From positions 7,760,501 to 7,824,500 of the forward strand of contig OZ059900.1 of assembly GCA_964057225.1 (NCBI GenBank): DNA of 64,000 nt, given 5' to 3'. Shown piece after piece: positions 27,142-41,058 of this stretch. Each line of letters begins with the position of its first letter. Position 1 is the first letter of the stretch. The DNA is from Auanema rhodensis. Lineage: Eukaryota; Nematoda; Chromadorea; Rhabditida; Rhabditidae. Under the pieces are notes generated by a model. It was not told the DNA's origin. It did not search any database and saw only the letters and a program-made list of their open reading frames with translations. A program made the translations under genes and the position numbers.

Positions 27142-28185
27142 GACTAAATGTATGAAATACTGTCATAGAATGTTCATATAGGTGTATTTTGCACGAATAT
27201 CAAAACTGATTGAAATATGGGCCTTTTTATGTTCAAAACGCCATATATTCAACGATTTTGGGTACAAAACATGTGAAAACTGTATGTTTTGATCAGACCC
27301 TTTGAGATATGGATTTGAAATTCAGGATTCATAAACTTCGACTATTTTTACATATATATGTCCAATTTTAACCACTTTGGTCGAAAAGGACCGAAAATAT
27401 CAAGAATTATTGGTTTTTTGGGGATTGAAGGGCATTTTGGCAAAATCAGTCAAACTTTTGATCTTAAGCATATTTTTTTCTTCTAAAACGACTAAATGTA
27501 TGAAATACTGTCATAGAATGTTCATATAGGTGTATTTTGCACAAATATCAAAACTGATTGAAATATGGGCCTTTTTATGCTCAAAACGCCATATATTCAA
27601 CGATTTTGGGTACAAAACATGTGAAAACTGTATGTTTTGATCAGACCCTTTGAGATATGGATTTGAAATTCAGGATTCATAAACTTTGACTATTTTTACA
27701 TATATATGTCCAATTTTAACCACTTTGGTCAAAAAGGACCGAAAATATCAAGAATTATTGGTTTTTTGGGGTTTGAAGGGCATTTTGGCAAAATCAGTCA
27801 AACTTTTGATCTTAAGCATATTTTTCTCTTCTAAAACGACTAAATGTATGAAATACTGTCAAAGAATGTTCATATAGGTGTATTTTGCACGAATATCAAA
27901 ACTGATTGAAATATGGGCCTTTTTATGCTCAAAACGCCATATATTCAACGATTTTGGGTACAAAACATGTGAAAACTGTATGTTTTGATCAGACCCTTTG
28001 AGATATGGATTTAAAATTCAGGATTCATAAAATTCGACTATTTTTACATATATATGTCCAATTTTAACCACTTTGGTCAAAAAGGACCGAAAATATCAAG
28101 AATTATTGGTTTTTTGGGGTTTGAAGGGCATTTTGGCAAAATCAGTCAAACTTTTGATCTTAAGCATATTTTTTTCTTCTAAAAC

Positions 28186-30969
28186 GACTAAATGTATGAA
28201 ATACTGTCATAGAATGTTCATATAGGTGTATTTTGCACGAATATCAAAACTGATTGAAATATGGGCCTTTTTATGCTCAAAACGCCATATATTCAACGAT
28301 TTTGGGTACAAAACATGTGAAAACTGTATGTTTTGATCAGACCCTTTGAGATATGGATTTGAAATTCAGGATTCATAAACTTCGACTATTTCTACATATA
28401 TATGTCCAATTTTAACCACTTTGGTCAAAAAGGACCGAAAATATCAAGAATTATTGGTTTTTTGGGGTTTGAAGGGCATTTTGGCAAAATCAGTCAAACT
28501 TTTGATCTTAAGCATATTTTTTTCTTCTAAAACGACTAAATGTATGAAATACTGTCATAGAATGTTCATATAGGTGTATTTTGCACGAATATCAAAACTG
28601 ATTGAAATATGGGTCTTTTTATGTTCAAAACGCCATATATTCAACGATTTTGGGTACAAAACATGTGAAAACTGTATGTTTTGATCAGACCCTTTGAGAT
28701 ATGGATTTGAAATTCAGGATTCATAAACTTTGACTATTTTTACATATATATGTCCAATTTTAACCACTTTGGTCAAAAAGGACCGAAAATATCAAGAATT
28801 ATTGGTTTTTTGGGGATTGAAGGGCATTTTGGCAAAATCAGTCAAACTTTTGCTCTTAAGCATATTTTTTTCTTCTAAAACGACTAAATGTATGAAATAC
28901 TGTCATAGAATGTTCATATAGGTGTATTTTGCACGAATATCAAAACTGATTGAAATATGGGCCTTTTTATGCTCAAAACGCCATATATTCAACGATTTTG
29001 GGTACAAAACATGTGAAAACTGTATGTTTTGATCAGACCCTTTGAGATATGGATTTAAAATTCAGGATTCATAAAATTCGACTATTTTTACATATATATG
29101 TCCAATTTTAACCACTTTGGTCAAAAAGGACCGAAAATATCAAGAATTATTGGTTTTTTGGGGTTTGAAGGGCATTTTGGCAAAATCAGTCAAACTTTTG
29201 ATCTTAAGCATATTTTTTTCTTCTAAAACGACTAAATGTATGAAATACTGTCATAGAATGTTCATATAGGTGTATTTTGCACGAATATCAAAACTGATTG
29301 AAATATGGGCCTTTTTATGTTCAAAACGCCATATATTCAACGATTTTGGGTACAAAACATGTGAAAACTGTATGTTTTGATCAGACCCTTTGAGATATGG
29401 ATTTGGAATTCAGGATTCATAAACTTTGACTATTTTTACATATATATGTTCAATTTTAACCACTTTGGTCAAAAAGGACCGAAAATATCAAGAATTATTG
29501 GTTTTTTGGGGTTTGAAGGGCATTTTGGCTAAATCAGTCAAACTTTTGATCTTAAGCATATTTTTTTCTTCTAAAACGACTAAATGTATGAAATACTGTC
29601 ATAGAATGTTCAAATAGGTGTATTTTGCACGAATATCAAAACTGATTGAAATATGGGCCTTTTTATGTTCAAAACGCCATATATTCAACGATTTTGGGTA
29701 CAAAACATGTGAAAACTGTATGTTTTGATCAGACCCTTTGAGATATGGATTTGAAATTCAGGATTCATAAACTTTGACTATTTTTACATATATATGTCCA
29801 ATTTTAACCACTTTGGTCAAAAACGACCGAAAATATCAAGAATTATTGGTTTTTTGGGGATTGAAGGGCATTTTGGCAAAATCAGTCAAACTTTTGATCT
29901 TAAGCATATTTTTTTCTTCTAAAACGACTAAATGTATGAAATACTGTCATAGAATGTTCATATAGGTGTATTTTGCACAAATATCAAAACTGATTGAAAT
30001 ATGGGCCTTTTTATGCTCAAAACGCCATATATTCAACGATTTTGGGTACAAAACATGTGAAAACGGTATGTTTTGATCAGACCCTTTGAGATATGGATTT
30101 GAAATTCAGGATTCATAAACTTCGACTATTTCTACATATATATGTCCAATTTTAACCACTTTGGTCAAAAAGGACCGAAAATATCAAGAATTATTGGTTT
30201 TTTGGGGTTTGAAGGGCATTTTGGCAAAATCAGTCAAACTTTTGATCTTAAGCATATTTTTTTCTTCTAAAACGACTAAATGTATGAAATACTGTCAAAG
30301 AATGTTCATATAGGTGTATTTTGCACGAATATCAAAACTGATTGAAATATGGGCCTTTTTATGCTCAAAACGCCATATATTCAACGATTTTGGGTACAAA
30401 ACATGTGAAAACTGTATGTTTTGATCAGACCCTTTGAGATATGGATTTAAAATTCAGGATTCATAAAATTCGACTATTTTTACATATATATGTCCAATTT
30501 TAACCACTTTGGTCAAAAAGGACCGAAAATATCAAGAATTATTGGTTTTTTGGGGTTTGAAGGGCATTTTGGCAAAATCAGTCAAACTTTTGATCTTAAG
30601 CATATTTTTTTCTTCTAAAACGACTAAATGTATGAAATACTGTCATAGAATGTTCATATATGTGTATTTTGCACGAATATCAAAACTGATTGAAATATGG
30701 GCCTTTTTATGCTCAAAACGCCATATATTCAACGATTTTGGGTACAAAACATGTGAAAACTGTATGTTTTGATCAGACCCTTTGAGATATGGATTTGAAA
30801 TTCAGGATTCATAAACTTTGACTATTTTTACATATATATGTTCAATTTTAACCACTTTGGTCAAAAAGGACCGAAAATATCAAGAATTATTGGTTTTTTG
30901 GGGTTTGAAGGGCATTTTGGCAAAATCAGTCAAACTTTTGCTCTTAAGCATATTTTTTTCTTCTAAAAC
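28186..30969 (+). repeat. Eight-monomer block C-D-B'-F-D-A-B-X, partner of 24010-27141
   Basis: Same subtype order as the upstream partner but with the E monomer missing between B' (28882-29229) and F (29230-29577). Private differences include GGGTCTTTTT for GGGCCTTTTT near 28613, AAACGACC for AAAGGACC near 29824, and 301A and 320C in the final X monomer. Four monomers (27142-28185) separate the two partners. Confidence 0.75.
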
Positions 30970-33900
30970 GACTAAATGTATGAAATACTGTCATAGAATG
31001 TTCATATAGGTGTATTTTGCACGAATATCAAAACTGATTGAAATATGGGCCTTTTTATGTTCAAAACGCCATATATTCAACGATTTTGGGTACAAAACAT
31101 GTGAAAACTGTATGTTTTGATCAGACCCTTTGAGATATGGATTTGAAATTCAGGATTCATAAACTTTGACTATTTTTACATATATATGTCCAATTTTAAC
31201 CACTTTGGTCAAAAAGGACCGAAAATATCAAGAATTATTGGTTTTTTGGGGATTGAAGGGCATTTTGGCAAAATCAGTCAAACTTTTGATCTTAAGCATA
31301 TTTTTTTCTTCTAAAACGACTAAATGTATGAAATACTGTCATAGAATGTTCATATAGGTGTATTTTGCACAAATATCAAAACTGATTGAAATATGGGCCT
31401 TTTTATGCTCAAAACGCCATATATTCAACGATTTTGGGTACAAAACATGTGAAAACGGTATGTTTTGATCAGACCCTTTGAGATATGGATTTGAAATTCA
31501 GGATTCATAAACTTCGACTATTTCTACATATATATGTCCAATTTTAACCACTTTGGTCAAAAAGGACCGAAAATATCAAGAATTATTGGTTTTTTGGGGT
31601 TTGAAGGGCATTTTGGCAAAATCAGTCAAACTTTTGATCTTAAGCATATTTTTTTCTTCTAAAACGACTAAATGTATGAAATACTGTCAAAGAATGTTCA
31701 TATAGGTGTATTTTGCACGAATATCAAAACTGATTGAAATATGGGCCTTTTTATGCTCAAAACGCCATATATTCAACGATTTTGGGTACAAAACATGTGA
31801 AAACTGTATGTTTTGATCAGACCCTTTGAGATATGGATTTAAAATTCAGGATTCATAAAATTCGACTATTTTTACATATATATGTCCAATTTTAACCACT
31901 TTGGTCAAAAAGGACCGAAAATATCAAGAATTATTGGTTTTTTGGGGTTTGAAGGGCATTTTGGCAAAATCAGTCAAACTTTTGATCTTAAGCATATTTT
32001 TTTCTTCTAAAACGACTAAATGTATGAAATACTGTCATAGAATGTTCATATAGGTGTATTTTGCACGAATATCAAAACTGATTGAAATATGGGCCTTTTT
32101 ATGCTCAAAACGCCATATATTCAACGATTTTGGGTACAAAACATGTGAAAACTGTATGTTTTGATCAGACCCTTTGAGATATGGATTTGAAATTCAGGAT
32201 TCATAAACTTCGACTATTTCTACATATATATGTCCAATTTTAACCACTTTGGTCAAAAAGGACCGAAAATATCAAGAATTATTGGTTTTTTGGGGTTTGA
32301 AGGGCATTTTGGCAAAATCAGTCAAACTTTTGATCTTAAGCATATTTTTTTCTTCTAAAACGACTAAATGTATGAAATACTGTCATAGAATGTTCATATA
32401 GGTGTATTTTGCACGAATATCAAAACTGATTGAAATATGGGCCTTTTTATGTTCAAAACGCCATATATTCAACGATTTTGGGTACAAAATATGTGAAAAC
32501 TGTATGTTTTGATCAGACCCTTTGAGATATGGATTTGAAATTCAGGATTCATAAACTTTGACTATTTTTACATATATATGTCCAATTTTAACCACTTTGG
32601 TCAAAAAGGACCGAAAATATCAAGAATTATTGGTTTTTTGGGGATTGAAGGGCATTTTGGCAAAATCAGTCAAACTTTTGCTCTTAAGCATATTTTTTTC
32701 TTCTAAAACGACTAAATGTATGAAATACTGTCATAGAATGTTCATATAGGTGTATTTTGCACGAATATCAAAACTGATTGAAATATGGGCCTTTTTATGC
32801 TCAAAACGCCATATATTCAACGATTTTGGGTACAAAACATGTGAAAACTGTATGTTTTGATCAGACCCTTTGAGATATGGATTTAAAATTCAGGATTCAT
32901 AAAATTCGACTATTTTTACATATATATGTCCAATTTTAACCACTTTGGTCAAAATGGACCGAAAATATCAAGAATTATTGGTTTTTTGGGGTTTGAAGGG
33001 CATTTTGGCAAAATCAGTCAAACTTTTGATCTTAAGCATATTTTTTTCTTCTAAAACGACTAAATGTATGAAATACTGTCAAAGAATGTTCATATAGGTG
33101 TATTTTGCACGAATATCAAAACTGATTGAAATATGGGCCTTTTTATGTTCAAAACACCATATATTCAACGATTTTGGGTACAAAACATGTGAAAACTGTA
33201 TGTTTTGATCAGACCCTTTGAGATATGGATTTGAAATTCAGGATTCATAAACTTCGACTATTTTTACATATATATGTCCAATTTTAACCACTTTGGTCGA
33301 AAAGGACCGAAAATATCAAGAATTATTGGTTTTTTGGGGATTGAAGGGCATTTTGGCAAAATCAGTCAAACTTTTGATCTTAAGCATATTTTTTTCTTCT
33401 AAAACGACTAAATGTATGAAATACTGTCATAGAATGTTCATATAGGTGTATTTTGCACGAATATCAAAACTGATTGAAATATGGGCCTTTTTATGTTCAA
33501 AACGCCATATATTCAACGATTTTGGGTACAAAACATGTGAAAACTGTATGTTTTGATCAGACCCTTTGAGATATGGATTTGAAATTCAGGATTCATAAAC
33601 TTTGACTATTTTTACATATATATGTCCAATTTTAACCACTTTGGTCAAAAAGGACCGAAAATATCAAGAATTATTGGTTTTTTGGGGTTTGAAGGGCATT
33701 GTGGCAAAATCAGTCAAACTTTTGATCTTAAGCATATTTTTTTCTTCTAAAACGACTAAATGTATGAAATACTGTCAAAGAATGTTCATATAGGTGTATT
33801 TTGCACGAATATCAAAACTGATTGAAATATGGGCCTTTTTATGTTCAAAACGCCATATATTCAACGATTTTGGGTACAAAACATGTGAAAACTGTATGTT

Positions 33901-34449
33901 TTGATCAGACCCTTTGAGATATGGATTTGAAATTCAGGATTCATAAACTTCGACTATTTTCACATATATATGTCCAATTTTAACCACTTTGGTCGAAAAG
34001 GACCGAAAATATCAAGAATTATTGGTTTTTTGGGGATTGAAGGGCATTTTGGCAAAATCAGTCAAACTTTTGATCTTAAGCATATTTTTTTCTTCTAAAA
34101 CGACTAAATGTATGAAATACTGTCATAGAATGTTCATATAGGTGTATTTTGCACGAATATCAAAACTGATTGAAATATGGGCCTTTTTATGTTCAAAACG
34201 CCATATATTCAACGATTTTGGGTACAAAACATGTGAAAACTGTATGTTTTGATCAGACCCTTTGAGATATGGATTTGAAATTCAGGATTCATAAACTTTG
34301 ACTATTTTTACATATATATGTCCAATTTTAACCACTTTGGTCAAAAAGGACCGAAAATATCAAGAATTATTGGTTTTTTGGGGATTGAAGGGCATTTTGG
34401 CAAAATCAGTCAAACTTTTGCTCTTAAGCATATTTTTTTCTTCTAAAAC

Positions 34450-37400
34450 GACTAAATGTATGAAATACTGTCATAGAATGTTCATATAGGTGTATTTTGC
34501 ACGAATATCAAAACTGATTGAAATATGGGCCTTTTTATGCTCAAAACGCCATATATTCAACGATTTTGGGTACAAAACATGTGAAAACTGTATGTTTTGA
34601 TCAGACCCTTTGAGATATGGATTTAAAATTCAGGATTCATAAAATTCGACTATTTTTACATATATATGTCCAATTTTAACCACTTTGGTCAAAAAGGACC
34701 GAAAATATCAAGAATTATTGGTTTTTTGGGGTTTGAAGGGCATTTTGGCAAAATCAGTCAAACTTTTGATCTTAAGCATATTTTTTTCTTCTAAAACGAC
34801 TAAATGTATGAAATACTGTCAAAGAATGTTCATATAGGTGTATTTTGCACGAATATCAAAACTGATTGAAATATGGGCCTTTTTATGTTCAAAACGCCAT
34901 ATATTCAACGATTTTGGGTACAAAACATGTGAAAACTGTATGTTTTGATCAGACCCTTTGAGATATGGATTTGAAATTCAGGATTCATAAACTTCGACTA
35001 TTTTTACATATATATGTCCAATTTTAACCACTTTGGTCGAAAAGGACCGAAAATATCAAGAATTATTGGTTTTTTGGGGATTGAAGGGCATTTTGGCAAA
35101 ATCAGTCAAACTTTTGATCTTAAGCATATTTTTTTCTTCTAAAACGACTAAATGTATGAAATACTGTCATAGAATGTTCATATAGGTGTATTTTGCACGA
35201 ATATCAAAACTGATTGAAATATGGGCCTTTTTATGTTCAAAACGCCATATATTCAACGATTTTGGGTACAAAACATGTGAAAACTGTATGTTTTGATCAG
35301 ACCCTTTGAGATATGGATTTGGAATTCAGGATTCATAAACTTTGACTATTTTTACATATATATGTTCAATTTTAACCACTTTGGTCAAAAAGGACCGAAA
35401 ATATCAAGAATTATTGGTTTTTTGGGGTTTGAAGGGCATTTTGGCAAAATCAGTCAAACTTTTGATCTTAAGCATATTTTTTTCTTCTAAAACGACTAAA
35501 TGTATGAAATACTGTCATAGAATGTTCATATAGGTGTATTTTGCACGAATATCAAAACTGATTGAAATATGGGCCTTTTTATGCTCAAAACGCCATATAT
35601 TCAACGATTTTGGGTACAAAACATGTGAAAACTGTATGTTTTGATCAGACCCTTTGAGATATGGATTTGAAATTCAGGATTCATAAACTTCGACTATTTC
35701 TACATATATATGTCCAATTTTAACCACTTTGGTCAAAAAGGACCGAAAATATCAAGAATTATTGGTTTTTTGGGGTTTGAAGGGCATTTTGGCAAAATCA
35801 GTCAAACTTTTGATCTTAAGCATATTTTTTTTTCTAAAACGACTAAATGTATGAAATACTGTCAAAGAATGTTCATATAGGTGTATTTTGCACGAATATC
35901 AAAACTGATTGAAATATGGGCCTTTTTATGTTCAAAACGCCATATATTCAACGATTTTGGGTACAAAACATGTGAAAACTGTATGTTTTGATCAGACCCT
36001 TTGAGATATGGATTTGAAATTCAGGATTCATAAACTTCGACTATTTTTACATATATATGTCCAATTTTAACCACTTTGGTCGAAAAGGACCGAAAATATC
36101 AAGAATTATTGGTTTTTTGGGGATTGAAGGGCATTTTGGCAAAATCAGTCAAACTTTTGATCTTAAGCATATTTTTTTCTTCTAAAACGACTAAATGTAT
36201 GAAATACTGTCATAGAATGTTCATATAGGTGTATTTTGCACGAATATCAAAACTGATTGAAATATGGGCCTTTTTATGTTCAAAACGCCATATATTCAAC
36301 GATTTTGGGTACAAAACATGTGAAAACTGTATGTTTTGATCAGACCCTTTGAGATATGGATTTCGAATTCAGGATTCATAAACTTTGACTATTTTTACAT
36401 ATATATGTTCAATTTCAACCACTTTGGTCAAAAAGGACCGAAAATATCAAGAATTATCGTTTTTTTGGGGTTTGAAGGGCATTTTGGCTAAATCAGTCAA
36501 ACTTTTGATCTTAAGCATATTTTTTTCTTCTAAAACGACTAAATGTATGAAATACTGTCATAGAATGTTCATATAGGTGTATTTTGCACGAATATCAAAA
36601 CTGATTGAAATATGGGCCTTTTTATGTTCAAAACGCCATATATTCAACGATTTTGGGTACAAAACATGTGAAAACTGTATGTTTTGATCAGACCCTTTGA
36701 GATATGGATTTCGAATTCAGGATTCATAAACTTTGACTATTTTTACATATATATGTTCAATTTCAACCACTTTGGTCAAAAAGGACCGAAAATATCAAGA
36801 ATTATCGTTTTTTTGGGGTTTGAAGGGCATTTTGGCTAAATCAGTCAAACTTTTGATCTTAAGCATATTTTTTTCTTCTAAAACGACTAAATGTATGAAA
36901 TACTGTCATAGAATGTTCATATAGGTGTATTTTGCACGAATATCAAAACTGATTGAAATATGGGCCTTTTTATGTTCAAAACGCCATATATTCAACGATT
37001 TTGGGTACAAAACATGTGAAAACTGTATGTTTTGATCAGACCCTTTGAGATATGGATTTGAAATTCAGGATTCATAAACTTCGACTATTTCTACATATAT
37101 ATGTCCAATTTTAACCACTTTGGTCAAAAAGGACCGAAAATATCAAGAATTATTGGTTTTTTGGGGTTTGAAGGGCATTTTGGCAAAATCAGTCAAACTT
37201 TTGATCTTAAGCATATTTTTTTTTCTAAAACGACTAAATGTATGAAATACTGTCAAAGAATGTTCATATAGGTGTATTTTGTACGAATATCAAAACTGAT
37301 TGAAATATGGGCCTTTTTATGCTCAAAACGCCATATATTCAACGATTTTGGGTACAAAACATGTGAAAACTGTATGTTTTGATCAGACCCTTTGAGATAT

Positions 37401-40400
37401 GGATTTGAAATTCAGGATTCATAAACTTCGACTATTTTTACATATATATGTCCAATTTTAACCACTTTGGTCGAAAAGGACCGAAAATATCAAGAATTAT
37501 TGGTTTTTTGGGGATTGAAGGGCATTTTGGCAAAATCAGTCAAACTTTTGATCTTAAGCATATTTTTTTCTTCTAAAACGACTAAATTTATGAAATAATG
37601 TCATAGAATGTTCATATAGGTGTATTTTGCACGAATATCAAAACTGATTGAAATATGGGCCTTTTTATGCTCAAAACGCCATATATTCAACGATTTTGGG
37701 TACAAAACATGTGAAAACTGTATGTTTTGATCAGACCCTTTGAGATATGGATTTAAAATTCAGGATTCATAAAATTCGACTATTTTTACATATATATGTC
37801 CAATTTTAACCACTTTGGTCAAAAAGGACCGAAAATATCAAGAATTATTGGTTTTTTGGGGTTTGAAGGGCATTTTGGCAAAATCAGTCAAACTTTTGAT
37901 CTTAAGCATATTTTTTTCTTCTAAAACGACTAAATGTATGAAATACTGTCAAAGAATGTTCATATAGGTGTATTTTGCACGAATATCAAAACTGATTGAA
38001 ATATGGGCCTTTTTATGTTCAAAACGCCATATATTCAACGATTTTGGGTACAAAACATGTGAAAACTGTATGTTTTGATCAGACCCTTTGAGATATGGAT
38101 TTGAAATTCAGGATTCATAAACTTCGACTATTTTTACATATATATGTCCAATTTTAACCACTTTGGTCGAAAAGGACCGAAAATATCAAGAATTATTGGT
38201 TTTTTGGGGATTGAAGGGCATTTTGGCAAAATCAGTCAAACTTTTGATCTTAAGCATATTTTTTTCTTCTAAAACGACTAAATGTATGAAATACTGTCAT
38301 AGAATGTTCATATAGGTGTATTTTGCACGAATATCAAAACTGATTGAAATATGGGCCTTTTTATGTTCAAAACGCCATATATTCAACGATTTTGGGTACA
38401 AAACATGTGAAAACTGTATGTTTTGATCAGACCCTTTGAGATATGGATTTGGAATTCAGGATTCATAAACTTTGACTATTTTTACATATATATGTTCAAT
38501 TTTAACCACTTTGGTCAAAAAGGACCGAAAATATCAAGAATTATTGGTTTTTTGGGGTTTGAAGGGCATTTTGGCAAAATCAGTCAAACTTTTGATCTTA
38601 AGCATATTTTTTTCTTCTAAAACGACTAAATGTATGAAATACTGTCATAGAATGTTCATATAGGTGTATTTTGCACGAATATCAAAACTGATTGAAATAT
38701 GGGCCTTTTTATGCTCAAAACGCCATATATTCAACGATTTTGGGTACAAAACATGTGAAAACTGTATGTTTTGATCAGACCCTTTGAGATATGGATTTGA
38801 AATTCAGGATTCATAAACTTCGACTATTTCTACATATATATGTCCAATTTTAACCACTTTGGTCAAAAAGGACCGAAAATATCAAGAATTATTGGTTTTT
38901 TGGGGTTTGAAGGGCATTTTGGCAAAATCAGTCAAACTTTTGATCTTAAGCATATTTTTTTTTCTAAAACGACTAAATGTATGAAATACTGTCAAAGAAT
39001 GTTCATATAGGTGTATTTTGCACGAATATCAAAACTGATTGAAATATGGGCCTTTTTATGTTCAAAACGCCATATATTCAACGATTTTGGGTACAAAACA
39101 TGTGAAAACTGTATGTTTTGATCAGACCCTTTGAGATATGGATTTGAAATTCAGGATTCATAAACTTCGACTATTTTTACATATATATGTCCAATTTTAA
39201 CCACTTTGGTCGAAAAGGACCGAAAATATCAAGAATTATTGGTTTTTTGGGGATTGAAGGGCATTTTGGCAAAATCAGTCAAACTTTTGATCTTAAGCAT
39301 ATTTTTTTCTTCTAAAACGACTAAATGTATGAAATACTGTCATAGAATGTTCATATAGGTGTATTTTGCACGAATATCAAAACTGATTGAAATATGGGCC
39401 TTTTTATGTTCAAAACGCCATATATTCAACGATTTTGGGTACAAAACATGTGAAAACTGTATGTTTTGATCAGACCCTTTGAGATATGGATTTCGAATTC
39501 AGGATTCATAAACTTTGACTATTTTTACATATATATGTTCAATTTCAACCACTTTGGTCAAAAAGGACCGAAAATATCAAGAATTATCGTTTTTTTGGGG
39601 TTTGAAGGGCATTTTGGCTAAATCAGTCAAACTTTTGATCTTAAGCATATTTTTTTCTTCTAAAACGACTAAATGTATGAAATACTGTCATAGAATGTTC
39701 ATATAGGTGTATTTTGCACGAATATCAAAACTGATTGAAATATGGGCCTTTTTATGTTCAAAACGCCATATATTCAACGATTTTGGGTACAAAACATGTG
39801 AAAACTGTATGTTTTGATCAGACCCTTTGAGATATGGATTTCGAATTCAGGATTCATAAACTTTGACTATTTTTACATATATATGTTCAATTTCAACCAC
39901 TTTGGTCAAAAAGGACCGAAAATATCAAGAATTATCGTTTTTTTGGGGTTTGAAGGGCATTTTGGCTAAATCAGTCAAACTTTTGATCTTAAGCATATTT
40001 TTTTCTTCTAAAACGACTAAATGTATGAAATACTGTCATAGAATGTTCATATAGGTGTATTTTGCACGAATATCAAAACTGATTGAAATATGGGCCTTTT
40101 TATGTTCAAAACGCCATATATTCAACGATTTTGGGTACAAAACATGTGAAAACTGTATGTTTTGATCAGACCCTTTGAGATATGGATTTGAAATTCAGGA
40201 TTCATAAACTTCGACTATTTCTACATATATATGTCCAATTTTAACCACTTTGGTCAAAAAGGACCGAAAATATCAAGAATTATTGGTTTTTTGGGGTTTG
40301 AAGGGCATTTTGGCAAAATCAGTCAAACTTTTGATCTTAAGCATATTTTTTTTTCTAAAACGACTAAATGTATGAAATACTGTCAAAGAATGTTCATATA

Positions 40401-40709
40401 GGTGTATTTTGTACGAATATCAAAACTGATTGAAATATGGGCCTTTTTATGCTCAAAACGCCATATATTCAACGATTTTGGGTACAAAACATGTGAAAAC
40501 TGTATGTTTTGATCAGACCCTTTGAGATATGGATTTGAAATTCAGGATTCATAAACTTTGACTATTTTTACATATATATGTTCAATTTTAACCACTTTGG
40601 TCAAAAAGGACCGAAAATATCAAGAATTATTGGTTTTTTGGGGTTTGAAGGGCATTTTGGCAAAATCAGTCAAACTTTTGATCTTAAGCATATTTTTTTC
40701 TTCTAAAAC
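34450..40709 (+). repeat. Tandem duplication of a 9-monomer higher-order unit (3130 bp)
   Basis: Copies lie at 34450-37579 and 37580-40709. Each contains two T9 monomers, giving 9 x 348 minus 2. Shared private markers are TTTCAACC for TTTTAACC, ATTATCGTTT for ATTATTGGTT, and TTTTGTACG for TTTTGCACG (37281 and 40411, exactly 3130 apart). The ends differ: from about 37428 copy 1 continues as E (198C, 242G, 283A), while copy 2 from about 40558 has 198T, 221T and 283T. A private ATTTATGAAATAATG marks the start of copy 2 near 37586. Confidence 0.88.
36189..36884 (+). repeat. Adjacent pair of near-identical F' monomers nested in the 9-monomer unit
   Basis: Two neighbouring monomers share 176-177 CG (giving TTTCGAATTC), TTTCAACC and ATTATCGTTT, a combination seen only here and in the matching pair 3130 bp downstream (about 39319-40014). 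A single-monomer duplication therefore came first and the 3130-bp duplication copied the pair. TCGAATTC without the other two markers also occurs near 14443 and 61248. Confidence 0.8.
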
Positions 40710-41058
40710 GACTAAATGTTTGGAAATACTGTCATAGAATGTTCATATAGGTGTATTTTGCACGAATATCAAAACTGATTGAAATATGGGCCTTTTTATG
40801 TTCAAAACGCCATATATTCAACGATTTTGGGTACAAAACATGTGAAAACTGTATGTTTTGATCAGACCCTTTGAGATATGGATTTGAAATTCAGGATTCA
40901 TAAACTTTGACTATTTTTACATATATATGTCCAATTTTAACCACTTTGGTCAAAAAGGACCGAAAATATCAAGAATTATTGGTTTTTTGGGGATTGAAGG
41001 GCATTTTGGCAAAATCAGTCAAACTTTTGATCTTAAGCATATTTTTTTCTTCTAAAAC
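40710..41058 (+). repeat. 349-bp monomer with a 1-bp insertion
   Basis: AAATGTATGAAATAC reads AAATGTTTGGAAATAC near 40716-40731: one substitution and one inserted G. Otherwise it is a D-type monomer (91T, 198T, 283A). It sits directly at the right edge of the 9-monomer duplication. Confidence 0.8.
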
